Assembly (NCBI RefSeq): GCF_017815515.1
Contig: NZ_CP072611.1
Span: 1,550,001 to 1,614,000, forward strand
From: Aureimonas populi
GTDB taxonomy: Bacteria > Pseudomonadota > Alphaproteobacteria > Rhizobiales > Rhizobiaceae
Reading direction: 5' to 3'
Length of the DNA stretch: 64,000 bases
Position numbers and translations under genes: made by a program
Part shown: piece after piece, positions 26,154-35,130 of the stretch
How positions within the stretch are numbered: position 1 is the stretch's first letter
Layout: each line of letters starts with the position of its first letter
Notes under the pieces: generated by a model
The model's input: only the letters and a program-made list of their open reading frames with translations
What the model was told of the DNA's origin: nothing
Database searches by the model: none

Positions 26154-26198
26154 ACCTTGCGAAATCCTTTCCGCGGGGGCACCGCCCGTAGCGCTTCG

Positions 26199-26206
26199 TT
26201 AACCAT
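26199..26206. promoter_or_regulatory. Candidate CtrA half-site upstream of cpaB
   Basis: TTAACCAT lies 83-90 bp before the cpaB start in a 135-bp intergenic region. TTAACCAT is a known half-site form for the alphaproteobacterial cell-cycle regulator CtrA. Only the sequence match and location are seen. Confidence 0.35.
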
Positions 26207-26288
26207 ACATTGAGGGTTTGAGCCCGATAACAACCTGCGAAGGGGACTTCGGATCGTCCGGAATTCCGCCATGCGAGGGGGTTGAGGG

Positions 26289-27098
26289 ATGGGCATTGCG
26301 CGCCTTGCGGTTCTGGGGCTGTCGCTCGCGGCCGCTGTCGGCGCGGGCCTGATCGCCGTCAACCTCGCCACGCCCGAGGTGCCCGAGCCGGTCATCATCT
26401 CGGCCCAGCCCGTCGAGCCGCCGATCCGGCTCGTGGAGGTGCTCGTCACCGCCCGCGAGCTTCCCATGGGCGCGCGGATCGACGACGCCATGTCCTGGCA
26501 GAAATGGCCCGAGGACGGCGTCGGCGAGACGCTGATCCTGCGCGATGCCCGCCCGAACGCCATGGAGGAGCTGAAGGGCTCCGTCGCCCGCCAGAGCTTC
26601 TTTGCCGGCGAGCCGGTGCGCGAGGCCAAGCTGATCGAGACCGATCGCGGCTTCATGTCCGCCATCCTGCCCAGCGGCAAGCGCGCCGTCGCCGTGTCCA
26701 TCGCCGCCGACACCTCGGCCGGCGGCTTCATCCTGCCCAACGACCATGTCGACGTCATCATGACCCGCCAGCTCGGCGATCGCTTCGACACCGAAACGAT
26801 CATGCAGAACCTGCGCGTGCTCGCCATCGACCAGACCATCGAGGAGCAGAACGGCGAGCGCGTCGTGGTCGGCTCCACCGCCACGCTCGAGGTGGACCCC
26901 GCGCAGGCCGAGGCCCTCACCGTCGCCCAGCGCATGGCCGACCGGCTCGTGCTCTCGCTGCGTTCCTTGAGCGATTCCGTTCCCGGCTCTCCCGGCTATG
27001 CCGAATTCCTCCTGAACCAGGAGGAGGCGCCCCAGCGCTCCCGCATCCGCCTCGTGCGGTACGGCCAGACGACCGACATCACCACGACGACGAATTGA
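26289..27098 (+). CDS. cpaB: Flp pilus assembly protein CpaB (RcpC)
   Basis: This 269-residue protein has an N-terminal helix (LAVLGLSLAAAVGAGLIAVN) and a periplasmic region. A SAF/AFP-like domain begins near residue 50 (VEVLVTARELPMGARIDDAM), and the RcpC-type GRAVAVSI-like segment reads GKRAVAVSIAADTSAGGFIL, followed by PNDHVDVIMTRQ. It is thought to stabilise or gate the CpaC secretin in the periplasm. GAGGGATG gives an acceptable ribosome site at ATG 26289. cpaC follows 11 bp later. Confidence 0.93.
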   Translation: MGIARLAVLGLSLAAAVGAGLIAVNLATPEVPEPVIISAQPVEPPIRLVEVLVTARELPMGARIDDAMSWQKWPEDGVGETLILRDARPNAMEELKGSVARQSFFAGEPVREAKLIETDRGFMSAILPSGKRAVAVSIAADTSAGGFILPNDHVDVIMTRQLGDRFDTETIMQNLRVLAIDQTIEEQNGERVVVGSTATLEVDPAQAEALTVAQRMADRLVLSLRSLSDSVPGSPGYAEFLLNQEEAPQRSRIRLVRYGQTTDITTTTN

Positions 27099-27109
27099 CG
27101 GGCGAACCG

Positions 27110-28717
27110 ATGCGGCTTTCCAGACCTTCCCCGACCGCCCGGCTCGCACAGGCCGCGCTCGCCGGCGTGATCGCGATCACGGCGCCGCTTCCCGCCCTCG
27201 GCCCGGCCGCCGCGCAGGAGGCGGTGGTCACGGTCACGCGGCCCAACCAGTCGATCTCCCTCGGGCTCGACAAGTCCAAGGTCATCGACCTGCCGCGCGA
27301 TGCCCACGACATCCTCGTGGCCAATCCGGCCGTCGCCGACGCGGTAACGCGCACGGCGCGGCGCATCTACATCTTCGGCAAGCAGATCGGCCAGACCAAC
27401 ATCTTCGTCTTCGACGCCGCCGGCCGCGAGGTCGCGGTGCTGGACCTGCGCATCGAGCGCGACATCACGGGCCTGGAATCCACGATCCGCCGCTTCCTGC
27501 CCGAGGCGCAGGTGCGCGCCGAGATGATCAACGACAACGTCGTCCTGACCGGCACGGTGCAGACCCCGCAGGACGCCGCGCGCGCGGTGCAACTGGCCGA
27601 CATCTACGTGACGGGCGGCGAGGGGACGACCAGCCAGTACATCCGCTCCGCCACGGGCGAGGCGAGCGCGGGCGGCGGCAGCGGCGTCTCCCAGCTCGGC
27701 GAGACCCGCCGGCGCAGCCAGATCGTCAACCTCCTCCAGATCCAGGGCGAGGACCAGGTGACGCTGAAGGTGACGGTGGCCGAGGTGCAGCGCTCGGTCG
27801 TCAAGCAGCTCGGGCTGAACGGAACGGTCGGCCGGGCCTCGGACGGCATCAGCTTCCTGGGAAGCACCGACAATCCGTTCGCCTTCGGCAACCGCGTCGC
27901 CAATAGCGGCCTCGCCGCGAGCGGCGCGATCGGCAGCTTCGACATCGCCGCCACGCTGTCCGCCCTCGAGCAGGCCGGCGTCATGCGCACGCTGGCCGAA
28001 CCCAGCCTGACGGCGATTTCAGGCGAAAGCGCGAGCTTCAAGGTCGGCGGCGAATTCGCCATCGCCGACGGGCGGGATATCACGCCGGCCGTGCCGGAAC
28101 GGCGCGATCTGGTCGCGATCGCGCCAGACGGCACGCCGATCTACAACACCACACCCGGCGTTCCCGAGCAGGTGACGCTCAACAGCCGGCAGGTGGAATA
28201 CGGCATCGGGCTGGACTTCACGCCCGTCGTCCTGTCGCCCGGCCGCATCAGCCTGAAGATCCGCACGGCCGTCTCCGAGCCGACCTTCGAAGGCGGATTC
28301 AACCTGGCCGGCAGCGCCAACGTCGCGTCCTCGAGCATTCCCGGCATCCGCAAGCGCCTCGCCGACACCACGGTCGAGCTTCCCTCCGGCGGCTCCCTCG
28401 TCATCGCGGGGCTGGTGCGCGACGAGGTGCGGCAGGTCATCTCCGGCTATCCGGGCCTGTCCAGGCTGCCTGTCCTGGGCACCTTGTTCCGCTCGCGCGA
28501 CTTCCAGCGCTACGAGACCGAGCTGGTGGTGATCGTGACGCCTTATCTGGTGCGCCCGGTCGCGCGCCAGGAGCTGACGCGCCCCGATGACGGGCTGGCC
28601 TTCACCTCCGACGGCTCGGCCAACTTTCTCGGCCGCATCAACCGCGTCTACGGTGCGGCCGAGACCACCCTTCCTCCCGGCCGCTACCACGGCAACGTCG
28701 GATACATCTACAAATGA
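27110..28717 (+). CDS. cpaC: Flp pilus outer-membrane secretin CpaC (RcpA)
   Basis: This 535-residue secretin has a signal peptide ending near AAAQ (36), a CpaC N-terminal domain (residues 40-120, including DILVANPAVADAV), a BON-like repeat, and the C-terminal secretin core. Core motifs include VTLKVTVAEVQRS and, near the end, LADTTVELPSGGSLVIAGLV and SRLPVLGTLFRSRDFQRYET, the pore signature. It forms the outer-membrane channel for the Flp pilus. Start ATG 27110 gives a correct signal peptide. Its stop overlaps cpaD (ATGA). Confidence 0.94.
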   Translation: MRLSRPSPTARLAQAALAGVIAITAPLPALGPAAAQEAVVTVTRPNQSISLGLDKSKVIDLPRDAHDILVANPAVADAVTRTARRIYIFGKQIGQTNIFVFDAAGREVAVLDLRIERDITGLESTIRRFLPEAQVRAEMINDNVVLTGTVQTPQDAARAVQLADIYVTGGEGTTSQYIRSATGEASAGGGSGVSQLGETRRRSQIVNLLQIQGEDQVTLKVTVAEVQRSVVKQLGLNGTVGRASDGISFLGSTDNPFAFGNRVANSGLAASGAIGSFDIAATLSALEQAGVMRTLAEPSLTAISGESASFKVGGEFAIADGRDITPAVPERRDLVAIAPDGTPIYNTTPGVPEQVTLNSRQVEYGIGLDFTPVVLSPGRISLKIRTAVSEPTFEGGFNLAGSANVASSSIPGIRKRLADTTVELPSGGSLVIAGLVRDEVRQVISGYPGLSRLPVLGTLFRSRDFQRYETELVVIVTPYLVRPVARQELTRPDDGLAFTSDGSANFLGRINRVYGAAETTLPPGRYHGNVGYIYK

Positions 28718-29385
28718 CCCGCGTTTCCCTCGCCCTCCTCGCCGCGGCCCTTTTCGCCGGCTGCGCCAATGTCAGCCACGTGGAAGTCGGCGCCATTCCC
28801 GACGACTACCGCACGCGCCATCCCATCGTCGTCTCCGAGGGGGAAACGGCGATCGAGATCCCGATCACCGCCTCCGACACGCGCCTGCCCTCCTCGGCGC
28901 GCTCGCGCGTGGAGGAGTTCGCGGCCCGCTTCGAGGCCTCGCGGGCGGCGGCCATCCGCGTCATGGTGCCCTCCGGTGGCTTCAACGACGCGGCCGCGCG
29001 CCTGGCGGCCGAGGATGCGGTCAGGATCCTGCGCGCGCGGGGCGTGCGGCACGAGCGCATCCTCGTCACCCCTTATCCGGCGACGGGGACGGGCGGCCCG
29101 GTGCCGATCCGCCTCGCCTTCTCCAGCCTCACGGCGAGCGCCGGGCCCTGCGGGCGCTGGCCCGAGGACATGGGCAACAGCCACGAGAACAAGAACTATT
29201 TCAACTTCGGCTGCGCCAGCCAGGCCAATCTCGCCGCGCAGATCGCCGACCCGCGCGACCTGCTCGGCCCGCGCGGCATGAGCGGGATCGACGCCGAGCG
29301 GCGCACGGACGTGATCGAGAGATACCGCCGCGGCGCGAACACGGCCTCCCAGCGCCCGACGACAGAGTCGAACTACGAATGGTGA
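28714..29385 (+). CDS. cpaD: Pilus assembly lipoprotein CpaD
   Basis: This 223-residue lipoprotein has a lipobox ALFAGC at residues 12-17. Residues DDYRTRHPIVVSEGE and the closing CGRWPEDMGNSHENKNYFNF segment, followed by GCASQANLAAQIADP, are characteristic of CpaD. It is thought to assist assembly of the CpaC secretin in the outer membrane. The start overlaps cpaC and the stop overlaps the preferred cpaE start, so the cluster is translated as a coupled operon. Confidence 0.93.
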   Translation: MTRVSLALLAAALFAGCANVSHVEVGAIPDDYRTRHPIVVSEGETAIEIPITASDTRLPSSARSRVEEFAARFEASRAAAIRVMVPSGGFNDAAARLAAEDAVRILRARGVRHERILVTPYPATGTGGPVPIRLAFSSLTASAGPCGRWPEDMGNSHENKNYFNFGCASQANLAAQIADPRDLLGPRGMSGIDAERRTDVIERYRRGANTASQRPTTESNYEW

Positions 29386-30665
29386 CGAGGATGCTGCACA
29401 GCGCCGGGGCCGCGCCCCTTGCCGACGCGCCGGAGCCCGAATGGGGCGAGCGCATGGATGCGCTGCGCCCGGTGCCGCGCATCTCGATCCAGGCCTTCTG
29501 CGAAACGCCCGCCTCCTGCGCGGCGGTGGAGGAGGCGGGCCGCGACCGGCGCATGGCCAAGGCGCATCTGCGCGTCCAGACCGGCGGCATCCGCGCCGCG
29601 ATGGAGCATTACGCCAGCGCGCCGACGCCCAACCTGATGATCCTGGAATCGGCGCTCGATCCCGAAGGGCTGCTCGCCGAGCTGGAGACGCTGGCCGAGG
29701 TCTGTGATCCGGGCTCCAAAGTCGTTGTCATTGGCCACCACAACGACGTCTTCCTCTATCGCGAGCTGACGCGCCGCGGCGTCTCGGAATATCTCGTCGC
29801 CCCGATCACCCTCATCGACGTCATCTCCGTCGTGTCGAGCCTCTTCGCCGCGCCCGACGCCGAGCCGCTGGGGCGCACCATCGCCTTCGTCGGCGCCAAG
29901 GGCGGCGCGGGCTCCTCCACCATCGCGCACAATGTCGGCTGGTCCATCGCCCGCCTGTTCGAGAGCGACGTCCTCATCGCCGATCTCGACCTGCCCTTCG
30001 GCACGGCCAACATCAATTTCGACCAGGACCCCGCGCAGGGCATCGCCGAGGCGCTGTTCTCGGCCGAGCGGATGGACGACGTGCTGCTCGACCGGCTGCT
30101 CGCGCGCTGCGCCGAGCATCTCTCGCTCCTGGCCGCGCCCTCGGTGCTGGACCGCACCTACGATTTTCCCGGCGATGCCTTCGCCGCCCTCATCGAGGCC
30201 GCCCAGCGCGGCACGCCCGTCGTCGTCCTCGACGTGCCCCATGTCTGGAACGACTGGACGCGCAGCGTGCTCCAGCAGGCCGACGACATCGTCATCACGG
30301 CGACGCCCGACCTTGCCAATCTGCGCAACGCCAAGAACCTCGTGGACACGCTGCGCAAGAGCCGCCCGAACGACGCCCCGCCGCGCCTCGTCCTCAACCA
30401 GGTGGGAATCCCCAGGCGCCCCGAGATCGACCCGGCCGAGTTCCTCGATCCGCTCGGCCTGAAGGCGCTGGCGACCATCGGCTTCGATCCGCAGCTCTTC
30501 GGCACGGCGGCCAACAACGGCCGCATGTTGGCCGAGACCGACGCCCGGCACCCGGCCGTCGCGGCCTTCAACCAGATCGCCCACGACCTCACCGGGCGCG
30601 GCGCGCCCAAGGCTGTGCCGCGCAGCGGCGCGCTCAAGCTCCTCGACCTCCTGCGCCGCCGCTGA
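29379..30665 (+). CDS. cpaE: Pilus localisation ATPase CpaE (TadZ)
   Basis: This 428-residue MinD/ParA-like protein has an atypical receiver-like N-terminal domain (about residues 35-160). An ATPase domain with deviant Walker A VGAKGGAGSSTIAHN follows near 172-186, then IADLDLPFGTANINFD and PVVVLDVPHVWNDWT. It recruits the Tad machine to the cell pole in related species. The start is probably ATG 29379, overlapping the cpaD stop; ATG 29391 is an alternative with no better ribosome site. cpaF follows after 40 bp. Confidence 0.92.
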   Translation: MVTRMLHSAGAAPLADAPEPEWGERMDALRPVPRISIQAFCETPASCAAVEEAGRDRRMAKAHLRVQTGGIRAAMEHYASAPTPNLMILESALDPEGLLAELETLAEVCDPGSKVVVIGHHNDVFLYRELTRRGVSEYLVAPITLIDVISVVSSLFAAPDAEPLGRTIAFVGAKGGAGSSTIAHNVGWSIARLFESDVLIADLDLPFGTANINFDQDPAQGIAEALFSAERMDDVLLDRLLARCAEHLSLLAAPSVLDRTYDFPGDAFAALIEAAQRGTPVVVLDVPHVWNDWTRSVLQQADDIVITATPDLANLRNAKNLVDTLRKSRPNDAPPRLVLNQVGIPRRPEIDPAEFLDPLGLKALATIGFDPQLFGTAANNGRMLAETDARHPAVAAFNQIAHDLTGRGAPKAVPRSGALKLLDLLRRR

Positions 30666-30705
30666 ACGCGGCGGCCGCAAGACCCGTTCGCGACAGGATA
30701 ACGAG

Positions 30706-32154
30706 ATGTTCGGAAAGCGCGCCAACGACACGACGAGCCGGCCCCTTCGCCCGGACGCCGTCGCGCCCGCGCGCCCCCCCATGCCCGAGGCCGCGCCACC
30801 GGCCCGCGCGCCGGAGCCCCGCGCCTCCGAGCCCGCGCCCGCCGCGCCCGCCCGCCAGCGGCCGGACAGCTATTACGAGACAAAGACGCGCGTCTTCGCC
30901 GCGCTGATCGACACGATCGACCTCTCCCAGCTCGCGCGCCTCGACACGGAGGCGGCGAAGGAGGAGATCCGCGACATCGTCAACGACATCATCGCGATCA
31001 AGAACTTCGCGATGACCATCGCCGAGCAGGAGGACCTGCTCTCCGACATCTGCAACGACGTGCTCGGCTACGGGCCGCTGGAGCCGCTGCTGGCGCGCGA
31101 CGACATCGCCGACATCATGATCAACGGCTCGCGTCAGTCCTTCATCGAGGTGGACGGCAAGGTGGTGGAGGCCAATGTGCGCTTCCGCGACAACCAGCAG
31201 CTCCTCAACATCTGCCAGCGCATCGTCTCCCAGGTCGGCCGGCGCGTGGACGAGACCTCGCCCATCTGCGACGCGCGCCTGCCCGATGGCAGCCGCGTCA
31301 ACGTCATCGCGCCCCCGCTCGCCATCGACGGCGCGATCCTGACGATCCGCAAGTTCAGGAAGGACAAGCTGACCCTCGATCAGCTCGTGAAATACGGCAC
31401 CATCACGCCCGAGGGGGCGGCGATCCTCCAGATCATCGGCCGCGTGCGCTGCAACGTCGTCATCTCCGGGGGCACGGGCTCGGGCAAGACCACGCTGCTC
31501 AACTGCCTGACGCGCTATATCGACCAGGACGAGCGCATCATCACCTGCGAGGATTCGGCCGAGCTTCAGCTCCAGCAGCCGCATGTGGTGCGCCTGGAGA
31601 CCCGCCCGCCCAACATCGAGGGCGAGGGCGAGATCACCATGCGCGACCTGGTGAAGAACTGCCTGCGCATGCGCCCCGAGCGCATCATCGTGGGTGAGGT
31701 GCGCGGCCCGGAGGTGTTCGACCTCCTCCAGGCGATGAACACCGGCCATGACGGCTCCATGGGCACCATCCACGCCAACACCCCGCGCGAGTGCCTGAAC
31801 CGCATGGAGGCGATGATCGCCATGGGCGGCTATTCGCTGCCCGCGCGCACGGTGCGCGAGATCATCGTCGGCTCGGTGGACGTCATCATCCAGGCCGCGC
31901 GCCTGCGCGACGGCTCGCGCCGTATCACCCACATCACCGAGGTGCTGGGCATGGAGGGCGACGTGATCACCACGCAGGACCTCTTCGTCTACGATATCCT
32001 GGGCGAGGATGCGCGCGGCAAGCTGCTCGGCCGCCACCGCTCCACCGGCATCGGCCGCCCCGCCTTCTGGGACAAGGCGCGCTACTTCAACGAGGACAAG
32101 CGCCTGGCCGCCGCTCTCGATGCCGCCGAGTTCAAGAGCGAGGACCTGCAATGA
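30706..32154 (+). CDS. cpaF: Pilus assembly ATPase CpaF (TadA)
   Basis: This 482-residue secretion ATPase powers Flp pilus extension and probably retraction. It has a disordered Pro/Ala-rich N-terminus (to about 50) and a helical N-domain. The RecA-like core shows Walker [15 protein letters not shown] (about 255-268), the Asp box [20 protein letters not shown] and Walker [13 protein letters not shown], with His-box [11 protein letters not shown]. The long N-terminal part with [18 protein letters not shown] is typical of the TadA group. The stop overlaps tadB (ATGA). Confidence 0.95.
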   Translation: MFGKRANDTTSRPLRPDAVAPARPPMPEAAPPARAPEPRASEPAPAAPARQRPDSYYETKTRVFAALIDTIDLSQLARLDTEAAKEEIRDIVNDIIAIKNFAMTIAEQEDLLSDICNDVLGYGPLEPLLARDDIADIMINGSRQSFIEVDGKVVEANVRFRDNQQLLNICQRIVSQVGRRVDETSPICDARLPDGSRVNVIAPPLAIDGAILTIRKFRKDKLTLDQLVKYGTITPEGAAILQIIGRVRCNVVISGGTGSGKTTLLNCLTRYIDQDERIITCEDSAELQLQQPHVVRLETRPPNIEGEGEITMRDLVKNCLRMRPERIIVGEVRGPEVFDLLQAMNTGHDGSMGTIHANTPRECLNRMEAMIAMGGYSLPARTVREIIVGSVDVIIQAARLRDGSRRITHITEVLGMEGDVITTQDLFVYDILGEDARGKLLGRHRSTGIGRPAFWDKARYFNEDKRLAAALDAAEFKSEDLQ

Positions 32155-33155
32155 CGCTCGCGATGCTCCTCTTCGTCGTCCTCACCGGCCTTGCGGTGGG
32201 CGGCTTCGCCTATGCGCTGCTCCAGCCGCGCATCGCGATGGAGCGGAACGCGCGCGGGCGGCTGGAGCAGTTCAAGGGCGCGGAGACGGACGCGACCTCC
32301 CGGCGCCAGGCGCGCGAGCGGGTGGCCGAAGTGGCCAAGCGGCGGCGCAATCTCCAGGCGTCGCTGAAGGCTGTGGAGGAGAAGCAGAAACAGCACGATC
32401 GCATCGTGGCCCGCATCCCGCTGGCGCGGCGGCTGCAGCAGGCTGGCCTTTCCATGAGCCCGCGCGGCTTCGTGCTCGCCAGCATCGGCGCGGGCGTCGG
32501 CGCCTTCCTCCTGGCGCTGCTTCTGGGCGCCTCGCCGTTCCTCGCGCTGGGCGTGGCGGTGGCGGGGGGCCTCGGCCTGCCGCGCTGGATGCTGTCTCAC
32601 CTGCGCAAAAGGCGGATGCAGCGCTTCGTCGACGAGTTCGCCAACGCCATCGACGTCATCGTGCGCGGCGTCAAGTCGGGCCTGCCGCTCAACGACACGC
32701 TGCGCATCGTCGCCGCCGAGGCCAGGGAGCCGGTGGGCTCGGAGTTCCGCAAGGTGGTGGAGGCGCAGCAGCTCGGCATCTCCACCGCCGACGCGGTCGA
32801 CCGGCTCTACCAGAACGTGCCGCTGGCCGAGACCAACTTCTTCTCCATCGTCATCGCCATCCAGGCCCAGGCGGGCGGCAATCTGTCCGAGGCGCTGGGC
32901 AACCTGTCGCGCGTGCTGCGCGAGCGCAAGAAGATGAAGGCCAAGATCCAGGCCATGTCGATGGAGGCCAAGGCCTCCGGCTGGATCATCGGGTGCCTGC
33001 CCGTGGTGGTGGCCTTCATGATCTTCCTGACCACGCCCGCCTATCTCGATTCCCTCTTCAACACCCAGACCGGCCACCTCATCCTCATCGCATCGGCGGT
33101 GTGGATGGCCACGGGCGTCGTGGTGATGAAGAAGATGATCTCCTTCGACTTCTAG
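32151..33155 (+). CDS. tadB: Flp pilus inner-membrane platform protein TadB
   Basis: This 334-residue type II secretion F-like protein has an N-terminal helix, a charged cytoplasmic segment rich in Arg/Lys/Gln, two central helices (about 100-145), the T2SSF domain (DEFANAIDVIVRGVKSGLPL with NDTLR) and two C-terminal helices. It forms the membrane platform acted on by CpaF together with TadC. ATG 32151 overlaps the cpaF stop. tadC starts 8 bp downstream. Confidence 0.93.
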   Translation: MTLAMLLFVVLTGLAVGGFAYALLQPRIAMERNARGRLEQFKGAETDATSRRQARERVAEVAKRRRNLQASLKAVEEKQKQHDRIVARIPLARRLQQAGLSMSPRGFVLASIGAGVGAFLLALLLGASPFLALGVAVAGGLGLPRWMLSHLRKRRMQRFVDEFANAIDVIVRGVKSGLPLNDTLRIVAAEAREPVGSEFRKVVEAQQLGISTADAVDRLYQNVPLAETNFFSIVIAIQAQAGGNLSEALGNLSRVLRERKKMKAKIQAMSMEAKASGWIIGCLPVVVAFMIFLTTPAYLDSLFNTQTGHLILIASAVWMATGVVVMKKMISFDF

Positions 33156-33163
33156 GGGCCGCC

Positions 33164-34147
33164 ATGGATATCCTCGCCGCCTACGGCCTGTCGGGAAGCG
33201 TCATCGTCGGCCTGCTGGTGGCGGCCGCCGTCTTCACCTCGCTCGTCGCGGTGGGCCTGCCGCTTCTGGCGGGCAACACGCTCAAGACGCGCATGAAGTC
33301 GGTCGCTCTCGAGCGCGAGCAGGTGCGCGCCCGCGAACGCGCGCGGCTGAGCGCGGAGAAGGAGCGGGGGCGGGGCCTGCGCCACAGCGAGGAGAACGGG
33401 TTTGCCGCCAAGGTCGTGCATCGGCTGGACCTGAAGCGCGCGCTGGTGGACGACAAGACGATCCAGAGCCTGCGCGTGGCCGGCTACCGCTCCGCCCGCG
33501 CGCTCACCTTGTTCCTGTTCATGCGCGTCGCCCTGCCGCTGGCGCTGCTGGTCCTCTCGGCGCTCTACGTCTTCGGGCTCGGGCTGATGGCCGAGAGCCC
33601 CTTCGTCGTGCGGCTCCTCGTCTGCCTCATCGCCGCGATGGCCGGCTTCTACGCGCCCATCGTCTTCCTTTCCAACCAAACCTCCAAGCGCGCCCTGTCC
33701 ATCACGCGCGCCTGGCCCGATGCGCTCGATCTCCTGCTGATCTGCGTGGAATCGGGCAATTCCATCGAAACCGCCTTCCGCAAGGTTGCCGACGAGATCG
33801 GCATCCAGTCCGTGCCCCTGGCCGAGGAGCTGGTGCTGCTCACCGCCGAGCTCTCCTACCTGCCCGAGCGGCGGCAGGCCTATGAGAACCTCGTGGCGCG
33901 CACCAATCTGGAAGGGGTGCGCGGCGTGTGCATGGCCCTCATCCAGGCCGAGCGCTACGGCACGCCGCTGGGCACCGCCCTGCGCACGCTCTCCCAGGAG
34001 AATCGCGACACGCGGATGAACCTTGCCGAGAAGAAGGCCGCGGCCCTGCCGCCCAAGCTCACCGTGCCGATGATCGTCTTCTTCCTGCCGGTCCTCTTCG
34101 GGGTCATCATCGGCCCGGCGATCATCCAGACGATGGGCCTGCGCTGA
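33164..34147 (+). CDS. tadC: Flp pilus inner-membrane platform protein TadC
   Basis: This 327-residue paralogue of TadB has an N-terminal helix (SVIVGLLVAAAVFTSLVAVG) and an Arg/Glu-rich cytoplasmic stretch. A pair of helices follows near 115-170, then the T2SSF domain with ARAWPDALDLLLICVESGNS-like spacing (TRAWPDALDLLLICVESGNS) and a final helix ending in GPAIIQTMGLR. It is the last gene of the forward pilus operon, followed at once by a strong palindromic terminator shared with the convergent tadD. Confidence 0.93.
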   Translation: MDILAAYGLSGSVIVGLLVAAAVFTSLVAVGLPLLAGNTLKTRMKSVALEREQVRARERARLSAEKERGRGLRHSEENGFAAKVVHRLDLKRALVDDKTIQSLRVAGYRSARALTLFLFMRVALPLALLVLSALYVFGLGLMAESPFVVRLLVCLIAAMAGFYAPIVFLSNQTSKRALSITRAWPDALDLLLICVESGNSIETAFRKVADEIGIQSVPLAEELVLLTAELSYLPERRQAYENLVARTNLEGVRGVCMALIQAERYGTPLGTALRTLSQENRDTRMNLAEKKAAALPPKLTVPMIVFFLPVLFGVIIGPAIIQTMGLR

Positions 34148-34154
34148 AAACGGA

Positions 34155-34177
34155 AAATCCGGGCCTGGCCCGGATTT
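34155..34177. terminator. Bidirectional terminator between tadC and tadD
   Basis: An 11-bp perfect palindromic stem, AAATCCGGGCC and its complement around a single T, lies between the convergent tadC and tadD genes. Its A- and T-ends give short T-runs in both directions. Confidence 0.75.
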
Positions 34178-34206
34178 CCTGAGGTCTCTTGAAGGGAGCC
34201 GCGGGT

Positions 34207-35016
34207 TCAGGCCCCCTCCCGCTCCAGCTCCGACCACGTGTTGCTCTGCGAGAGCATGGAGCGCAGATAGGCGATGTTGGCGCTGGCCTCCTCGGCCGGC
34301 AGCTCGGCCGAAGCGATGCGCTCGGCCTCGTCGAAGCGGCCCTGAAGCCCGACGACCAGCGCCAGGTTCTGGCGCACGCGGCTGTCGGCGCCCGGCTGGG
34401 AGACCGCCGCCCGCAGATAGCGCTCGGCATCCGGCAGCTCGTTCGCCATGAGATAGGACATGCCCATGTTGGACAGGATCGAAGGCTCGTTCGGGCTGAT
34501 GTCCAGCGCCTTCTGGAACAGGACGCGCGCGGGGCCCTTCTGGCCGAGCTGGTCGAGGATCGCGCCCTCGGCCGAGAGCAGGCCCCAGTCGGGATGGTCG
34601 GGCGTCTGGGCGCGCCGCACGGCGTCGAGCGCCTTTTCCAGCTCGCCGGCCGAGGCCAGCGCCTTGCCGTATTCGGCCAGCACGCCGCGGTCGGTGGGGT
34701 GGGCGATGGCCATCTGCTGCATCACCGCCAGCGCCTGGTCGTTGCGCCCCGTCATGCGCAGCGTGGAGGCGTAGGCGAGGCCCGTCGCCTTGTCCTGCGG
34801 CGCGGCCTCGTAGGAGGAGCCGTAGGAGCGTACGACCGAATCGAGCTGCTGCGTGTTCATCTGCGAAAGGCCGGCCGGCGCGGCCGGGACGCTGGCGATG
34901 GAGCCCGTATGCTCGCGCGAGACCTGCGCGCAGCCGGACAGCAGCGCCAGCGCCAGAAGGGCGAGCGCCGGGCGGGTGGCGCCCCGCAAGGCCGGGCGGC
35001 GGGAGGAAGGGCTCAT
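34207..35016 (-). CDS. tadD: TPR lipoprotein TadD (pilotin-like)
   Basis: This 269-residue lipoprotein has a signal peptide and lipobox ALLSGC near residues 26-31. Several tetratricopeptide repeats follow from about 90 (examples: VLAEYGKALASAGELEKALD and PSILSNMGMSYLMANELPDA). TadD is needed for Flp pilus assembly, probably as a pilotin for the secretin. ATG 35016 has AAGGAG 8 bp upstream and gives the proper lipoprotein signal, so it is preferred over ATG 35061. It is transcribed towards tadC from a promoter region shared with the aminopeptidase gene. Confidence 0.9.
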   Translation of the reverse strand: MSPSSRRPALRGATRPALALLALALLSGCAQVSREHTGSIASVPAAPAGLSQMNTQQLDSVVRSYGSSYEAAPQDKATGLAYASTLRMTGRNDQALAVMQQMAIAHPTDRGVLAEYGKALASAGELEKALDAVRRAQTPDHPDWGLLSAEGAILDQLGQKGPARVLFQKALDISPNEPSILSNMGMSYLMANELPDAERYLRAAVSQPGADSRVRQNLALVVGLQGRFDEAERIASAELPAEEASANIAYLRSMLSQSNTWSELEREGA

Positions 35017-35070
35017 CGGCGGCGCTCCTTGGGCGGGCAGCATGGGACTTCTGGCCCGCACAATATTTCG

Positions 35071-35091
35071 TTAACCCTAACGCTCCGTTAA
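35071..35091. promoter_or_regulatory. TTAA-rich site upstream of tadD (candidate CtrA site)
   Basis: TTAACCCTAAC at 35071 and a further TTAA at 35088 lie between tadD and the divergent aminopeptidase gene, in a short AT-richer stretch. They resemble CtrA-type half-sites, but the spacing is not the canonical TTAA-N7-TTAA. Confidence 0.28.
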
Positions 35092-35130
35092 AACGGCCGC
35101 GTGCCGCCTCTTGCCCCTTCAAGGATTCCC

